In this document: positions 6,157 through 9,630 of the stretch, piece after piece | How positions within the stretch are numbered: the first letter of the stretch is position 1 | Layout of the letters: each line of letters starts with the position of its first letter | Assembly (NCBI GenBank): GCA_047517485.1 | Contig: JAKZSU010000115.1 | Coordinates: 1 to 9,630 of the forward strand | Direction: 5' to 3' | Origin: JAKZSU01 sp047517485 | Lineage (GTDB): Bacteria; Pseudomonadota; Alphaproteobacteria; UBA7887 | Length of the DNA stretch: 9,630 bases | Program-made: the position numbers and the translations under genes | The notes under the pieces: generated by a model | Told to the model about the DNA's origin: nothing | Databases searched by the model: none | Seen by the model: only the letters and a program-made list of their open reading frames with translations

Positions 6157-7116
6157 TTACTCCGCGGCCCGGACTTCTGTTTGGGCGGCGTCGCCCTCGG
6201 CCCGACGGGCCAGCAATTCCGCGAGCCAGGCCGCTTGGCTGGATCCGACCTTTCGCAGATCCTCGGCATTGGCATAAAGGCTCATGTGCGAGACGCCCTC
6301 GACGATATCCAAGGTCTTGTTGGGGTTGGTGATCGCGTTGAAGGTATCGATTTCGAGATCGGCCGAGGTGATATTGTCGCCCCGCGCGACGCTCATCATC
6401 ACCGGCGTGTCGATGATCCGCTTGCAGAACGGCGGCACGTCGTAGTCGAGCAGCAGCTCGACCGATTGAATGGTGTTCCAATGCTCGTGGTTGGGCGCTT
6501 CGCGCGCTTTTATGTCGTTGAAAATCGTGCACACGTGGGGATACGGCCAGGCGCTCATCTCGGTGTCGGGTTCGGTCGAGGACATCGGCATGGTGCCGCC
6601 CTCGTTGGTGGCATAACGTTGATCGCGATCGGTCTCGATCATCGCCAACAGTTCGGCGAACCGGCGCTCGCCATGGCAGCGCCGCATGGTCTGGAACCCG
6701 TCGACCACGGGGATCGTCGAGATCGCCCATTTGGCGCGCCGATCGGTCGCCGCGGTGACCAAAACGTGGCCGCCACTATAGGAGATGCCCCAAATTCCGA
6801 GCCGCTCGGGGTCCGCCTCGGGCAGGGTCAGCGCAAAGTTGATGGCGTTCTTATAGTCCTCGATCTGATCCCACGGATTGATGTGCTGGCGCGGCGCCCC
6901 CTCGCTTTCGCCGAAGCAGCGATAGTCGAACAGCAAGGTGCCGACACCGATCTCGTGAAAATACCGCGCGTAGTACGGCATCACGATTTCCTTGGTGTAG
7001 CACCACCCGCCGGCCATGATCAGCAACGGCATCGGCCCCGTCGCGCCGTCCGGCAACTGCAGCACGCCGACGATCTTGTCGCCGCCGCTATTGAACTCGA
7101 CACGCCTCTCCTGCAT
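6157..7116 (-). CDS. Alpha/beta hydrolase (dienelactone hydrolase/YcjY/S15-like)
   Basis: This 319-residue cytoplasmic enzyme shows no signal peptide. Its fold landmarks run in order: LLIMAGGW (31-38, oxyanion strand), LLFDYRCFGESEG (61-73), the nucleophile elbow GISYSGGHV (110-118, Ser112), VMMSVARGDNIT (239-250, acid Asp247) and GVSHMSLY (274-281, His277). A cap-like insertion of about 90 residues lies between the elbow and the acid strand. The usual G-x-S-x-G reads G-x-S-x-S-G here. The frame opens at 7203, but GGGAGG (7125-7130) lies 8 nt before ATG 7116 (MQERRVEF), so that start is chosen. It sits 39 bp upstream of dctP and 120 bp after the DUF1116 gene. It may be an esterase, lactonase or amide-cleaving enzyme acting on the imported compound; the reaction is not predictable. 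Confidence 0.85.
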   Translation of the reverse strand: MQERRVEFNSGGDKIVGVLQLPDGATGPMPLLIMAGGWCYTKEIVMPYYARYFHEIGVGTLLFDYRCFGESEGAPRQHINPWDQIEDYKNAINFALTLPEADPERLGIWGISYSGGHVLVTAATDRRAKWAISTIPVVDGFQTMRRCHGERRFAELLAMIETDRDQRYATNEGGTMPMSSTEPDTEMSAWPYPHVCTIFNDIKAREAPNHEHWNTIQSVELLLDYDVPPFCKRIIDTPVMMSVARGDNITSADLEIDTFNAITNPNKTLDIVEGVSHMSLYANAEDLRKVGSSQAAWLAELLARRAEGDAAQTEVRAAE

Positions 7117-7198
7117 CGGTCTTTCCTCCCGGTTTCGATTTCGCTGTCGCGATGGTCTGGATTTTGACGGTAGTTGGATTTCCCTCGGCGGGCAACGG

Positions 7199-7236
7199 TC
7201 CAAAGCGACTAGCTGATGTCTAAAAGGGACTTTGGA
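7199..7236. repeat. Short dyad between DUF1116 gene and hydrolase gene
   Basis: TCCAAAG (7199-7205) and CTTTGGA (7230-7236) are perfect 7-bp complements separated by 24 bp, just after the DUF1116 stop. It could be a small stem in the operon mRNA. Seven base pairs with a long loop may be chance. Confidence 0.25.
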
Positions 7237-8496
7237 TCAATGACCGCCGTAACGCGCGTCATAGGCCTCCGCCGCCGCCGCGAAGCACGGCATCGGCGCG
7301 CGCACCAGGCCGGCGCCGATCTGACCGCCGTCCTTGCCGGCGATGCCGATGTCCATGGCGGGCAATATGCCGGTCTCGAGCACGCGAAACACGTCGATGC
7401 CGGTGGGGGTGCCGCGATAGCCAAGGTACGGGATATGGTAGTCGGGGTTCTCGCCTAGCGTAATGTCGTAGAGTTCGGTGTTGCGTTCCACCATGACTTC
7501 GGCGGAGCCACCCTGATACTGCTGCAGTGGGAACGCGCAAGCCTGGGCGAAGCCGCCGAGGCCGATGGTTTCGGTGATCGTGCTTTCGCCGCCCATCCAG
7601 GTGATCTCGTCTTCGGTGTGGCCGTCGAACAGCTTGGCGTGGACTTCGGCATGCGGGCCGGTGAACCAGGTGTCGCCGAGCCCGCTTACGCGGATCGCGA
7701 AGCCCCGACAATTGAACGCCAGCGCGATCACCATGCTGGATCCCTCGATACCGTGGGCATGATCGGCGGTGGCTTTCGCCGCCGCCATCGAAAGACGGAG
7801 GAAGAAATAATGGTCTTCGGTCAGCGCGGCCAGGGTCTGCTCCACCCCGGCGCGATCGCCGACCACTTGATCGAGCATGTGGGGAAAAATCTCACAAGTG
7901 AACAACAGCGACGCGGCGGTCGAGCGGCTGTGTAATTCGTCGCCCATGTGCAGCGCCCGCTTCATCAACGGCTTCAGCGGCACGCCGCCCGACCGGCGCA
8001 CCGCCGCGCCGATCACCGGCGCGATAACATTATTGACCGCCAGCAAGCGCTGTTTGACGCCGTCGTCATAGACGCCGTAATTCAGCCGGCGCGGGTTGGT
8101 GCCCTCGTACATATTGCAAAAGGCGGTATTGCCGCCGGAGCGGTTCTCGACCACGAAGACCGGCATCGACGCCGAATAGACCCCGGCCAGCGAGCCGATG
8201 CACTGGTAGTCGTGGCAGCCCTCGGCGATCAAGTCGCCGGCGGAAAACTTGGCGTCCGCTTCGTCGACGGTGGCCGCGACGCCTTCGAACAGGGCGGCGC
8301 CGATGATGGCATCGCGTTGGCCGCCGACATAATCCGACCACGCCATGGTCGGGCCCGAGGTGAGGATCGTTTCTCGGGTCAGGCGCGGCACCACGTCGAT
8401 CGCCGGGCGCACGTCAACCAGCACGGGATCGGCCTCGCACAGACGCCGGAACGATAGATCGTTTGCCGTACCGCGTGCGCTGTCCTGACCAGCCAC
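7237..8496 (-). CDS. DUF1116 family protein (YlbE/AllG/YahG-like)
   Basis: This 419-residue protein is soluble and of normal family length. DUF1116 landmarks are EADPVLVDVRPA (21-32), MAWSDYVGGQRDAIIGAALFEG (51-72, given by its ends), CHDYQCIGSLAGVYSASMPV (94-113), VVENRSGGN (115-123), LHMGDELHSR (182-191), GDTWFTGPHAEVHAKLF (274-290) and GQIGAGLVRAPMP (391-403). In E. coli, YlbE (AllG) is reported to act with FdrA (AllF) and YlbF (AllH) as oxamate carbamoyltransferase in allantoin breakdown. Neither partner is present here. The start is GTG 8496, with AAGGGAG (8503-8509) 6 nt upstream. It is the first gene of the operon, ahead of the hydrolase and TRAP genes, and follows a promoter overlapped by a palindromic operator. 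A role on a carbamoyl- or oxamate-like acid is inferred from the family. Confidence 0.87.
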   Translation of the reverse strand: MAGQDSARGTANDLSFRRLCEADPVLVDVRPAIDVVPRLTRETILTSGPTMAWSDYVGGQRDAIIGAALFEGVAATVDEADAKFSAGDLIAEGCHDYQCIGSLAGVYSASMPVFVVENRSGGNTAFCNMYEGTNPRRLNYGVYDDGVKQRLLAVNNVIAPVIGAAVRRSGGVPLKPLMKRALHMGDELHSRSTAASLLFTCEIFPHMLDQVVGDRAGVEQTLAALTEDHYFFLRLSMAAAKATADHAHGIEGSSMVIALAFNCRGFAIRVSGLGDTWFTGPHAEVHAKLFDGHTEDEITWMGGESTITETIGLGGFAQACAFPLQQYQGGSAEVMVERNTELYDITLGENPDYHIPYLGYRGTPTGIDVFRVLETGILPAMDIGIAGKDGGQIGAGLVRAPMPCFAAAAEAYDARYGGH

Positions 8497-8514
8497 CGCA
8501 TTCTCCCTTGATTT

Positions 8515-8534
8515 TTAACTAACCGATTAATTAA
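8515..8534. promoter_or_regulatory. Probable TetR operator at the catabolic operon promoter
   Basis: TTAACTAACCGATTAATTAA is an imperfect palindrome in which 8 of 10 positions per arm are complementary. It overlaps the last bases of the predicted -10 and the predicted transcription start of the minus-strand operon, 18 nt before the GTG start. This is the expected place for repression by the divergent TetR protein. A related site lies after that gene at 9533-9552. Confidence 0.6.
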
Positions 8535-8561
8535 TATACCGCGAGTTTGCCCGATTATGAA
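8533..8561 (-). promoter_or_regulatory. Candidate promoter of the DUF1116-hydrolase-TRAP operon
   Basis: On the minus strand, TTCATA (8561-8556) and TATATT (8538-8533) are separated by exactly 17 bp. The -10 matches the consensus at 5 of 6 positions, the -35 at 4 of 6. Predicted start is near 8526, giving a leader of about 30 nt to GTG 8496. Confidence 0.5.
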
Positions 8562-8801
8562 CGAGCATGGCAAGCGAATAGAACTGGTCCCGTCGCCGCC
8601 ATACGCCCGAGCCGGGACGAGGCGATCGAGGACTGAAACAGTAACGGAGGTGCCGCACGTCGGTCACGGGATGAAGGGCATCGGAGCTTCGCTCGCGGCC
8701 CGCGATATCGATGTATAAGCCGTTCGCTTAACGAATAACGGACCGGCCCCAAGAGTGCAGAATCCGGGCCCATGGTTTGATCGGACGAAAGAATTCTTGC
8801 A

Positions 8802-9488
8802 GTGAAGCGCACCCGTCAAACGCAGAAACCGAGACCACGTGGCCGGCCTTCCGGGACGTCGCGCACGGCGCGCTTGGATCGCCGCGGCGACCTCGCGGCG
8901 GCCGCGCTCAATCTCTTCGCCGAGCGCAATTTCGCATCGGTGACGATCAAGGACATCGCCGGTGCCGCGGCGGTCAACACCGCGCTGATCTATTATTATT
9001 TCGAGAGCAAGGAAGACCTGTTCCGCGCGGCGATCGAGTTCGCCGTCGACCAGGTGTTCAGTAATTTCCGCCAGCTTCAGGCGCGCCATGACGATCCCGC
9101 CGACATCATCGGCGACTGGCTGAGCAGCAATGTTCAGCTTTACGCCCCGATCCATAAATTCGTCAAAGTCAGCCTCGACTACTCGGGCTCGGAGACCAGT
9201 ATCCCCGCGGTTGACGCAACGATCCGGCAGTTTTACGACGAAGAGACGCGGCTGCTGACCGCGTGCATCCGCCAGGGGGTCGAAAGTGGTCTATTCAAGA
9301 CGGCGGACCCTGAGTCCCTAGCTCTCTTTATCTCGACCTATCTCGACGGGGTGATGGTGCGCAGCGTCATCGTGAAGGATTTCGATCTCGGTAAGGCGGT
9401 CGAGGTCCTGCGCCAGATGATTTGGAACCAACTCGGCTACGTCGATCAGACCGTCGCCGGCGCCAAGGTCACCGCGGCGAAAGCATAA
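8802..9488 (+). CDS. TetR/AcrR family transcriptional regulator
   Basis: This is a 228-residue DNA-binding repressor candidate. An Arg/Lys/Pro-rich tail (1-28) precedes the TetR DNA-binding domain: LAAAALNLFAERNFASVTIK (31-50), DIAGAAAVNTALIYYYFESK (51-70) and EDLFRAA (71-77). The helix-turn-helix is about 48-67, and the diagnostic YYYF-SKEDLF is intact. Residues from about 85 on form a helical ligand-binding domain with no obvious ligand signature. The start is GTG 8802 (MKRTRQTQ) with only a weak ribosome site. It is divergent from the DUF1116-hydrolase-TRAP operon, and similar palindromes flank the gene on both sides (8515-8534 and 9533-9552), so local control of the operon is likely. The inducer is plausibly the imported substrate or a product of it. 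Confidence 0.9.
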   Translation: MKRTRQTQKPRPRGRPSGTSRTARLDRRGDLAAAALNLFAERNFASVTIKDIAGAAAVNTALIYYYFESKEDLFRAAIEFAVDQVFSNFRQLQARHDDPADIIGDWLSSNVQLYAPIHKFVKVSLDYSGSETSIPAVDATIRQFYDEETRLLTACIRQGVESGLFKTADPESLALFISTYLDGVMVRSVIVKDFDLGKAVEVLRQMIWNQLGYVDQTVAGAKVTAAKA

Positions 9489-9613
9489 GCACTTTCAGAC
9501 CGCACTTATTAATTGAACAATTAATTAATTTTTTAATTGGCTGATTAATTATCGTCCGACATTGTTCTCCGCGCCCGACAGCCGTAATCGAAGCCGTGGC
9601 AGGGATGGACCTC
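9489..9613. other. AT-rich intergenic region after the regulator gene
   Basis: No complete gene is visible. Stretch 9507-9552 is rich in TTAATT words. It contains a perfect 16-bp palindrome TTAATTGAACAATTAA (9509-9524), soon followed by a T-run (9529-9534) that could act as a weak AU-rich terminator, and the operator-like site at 9533-9552. A new plus-strand gene could begin near ATG 9605, but too little remains to judge. Confidence 0.45.
9533..9552. promoter_or_regulatory. Second operator-like site, after the TetR gene
   Basis: TTAATTGGCTGATTAATTAT matches the operator at 8515-8534 at 15 of 20 positions, including GATTAATTA without a break. Lying downstream of the regulator gene, it may control a gene just outside the window. 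The surrounding AT-rich sequence raises the chance of a random match. Confidence 0.45.
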
Positions 9614-9630
9614 GGGGGGGGGGGGGGGGG
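9614..9630. other. Terminal run of 17 G, likely artefact
   Basis: The window ends in 17 consecutive G with no other base. Such a tract is rare in genomes and typical of low-signal read ends in two-colour sequencing or of a contig edge. Confidence 0.6.

Larger units (their letters stand above)
8497..8801. other. Divergent promoter region between operon and TetR regulator
   Basis: No gene is supported in these 305 bp. The left end holds the operon promoter and operator listed separately. Toward the regulator gene there is a possible -10, TATAAG (8714-8719), without a good -35. An imperfect dyad follows directly (CCGTT 8720-8724 with AACGG 8737-8741, TTCG 8723-8726 with CGAA 8732-8735), which could serve autoregulation. 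This dyad does not resemble the 20-bp operator. Confidence 0.5.

Noticed and set aside
4819..7167. A 782-codon plus-strand open frame opposite dctQ, dctP and the hydrolase gene
   Set aside because: Its translation is rich in His, Arg, Gly and Asp with no family resemblance. It is the antisense shadow of GC-rich genes whose minus-strand products are clear TRAP and hydrolase proteins.
9550..9630. Possible C-terminal fragment of a minus-strand gene entering from the right edge
   Set aside because: The open stretch is only about 25 codons, includes the suspect G-run and shows nothing recognisable; chance explains it.

Overview
The window is GC-rich chromosomal DNA with dense, tightly spaced operons. 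Its gene families (TRAP transporter, DUF1116, TetR) and codon use suggest an alphaproteobacterium, perhaps Rhodospirillales-like. That placement is an inference from style; there is no rRNA or other marker gene here.

Layout. (1) Positions 1-138 hold the 3' end of an IS4-family transposase gene and its probable right terminus. An AT-rich gene-free stretch follows, with one plausible promoter (283-311). (2) Positions 491-3080 (+) form a four-gene envelope operon: a MotA/TolQ/ExbB-type channel subunit, a single-pass protein with an ExbD/MotB-like membrane anchor and a periplasmic domain resembling DUF2135, and two small paralogous membrane proteins. I do not recognise this combination as a named system, and it is the best candidate for something undescribed. 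A 263-bp MITE-like element with 40-bp terminal inverted repeats lies between the first and second genes. (3) Positions 3081-3219 separate two convergent operons and contain two hairpins, one with a perfect 20-bp stem. (4) Positions 3220-8496 (-) form a five-gene catabolic/uptake operon, transcribed as DUF1116 protein, alpha/beta hydrolase, then TRAP transporter dctP, dctQ and dctM. (5) Positions 8802-9488 (+) encode a divergent TetR/AcrR regulator. (6) Positions 9489-9630 are AT-rich intergenic DNA ending in a run of 17 G that looks like an assembly or sequencing artefact.

How the genes may work together. An imperfect 20-bp palindrome (8515-8534) overlaps the -10 and predicted transcription start of the DUF1116-hydrolase-TRAP operon. 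A second site matching it at 15 of 20 positions lies just after the regulator gene (9533-9552). The simplest reading is that the TetR protein represses the operon until a small ligand is present, and may also control a gene beyond the right edge. The TRAP system would import an organic acid, and the hydrolase and DUF1116 protein would process it. DUF1116 includes E. coli YlbE/AllG, reported as one subunit of oxamate carbamoyltransferase, so a carbamoylated or oxamate-like substrate is possible but unproven. The usual FdrA/AllF partner is absent from the window.

The envelope operon has the parts of an ion-driven stator: channel, Asp-bearing anchor and periplasmic domain. Its two accessory proteins share a DTLG-P-P-P-PG-Y motif just after the second membrane helix. 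What it acts on cannot be told from sequence.
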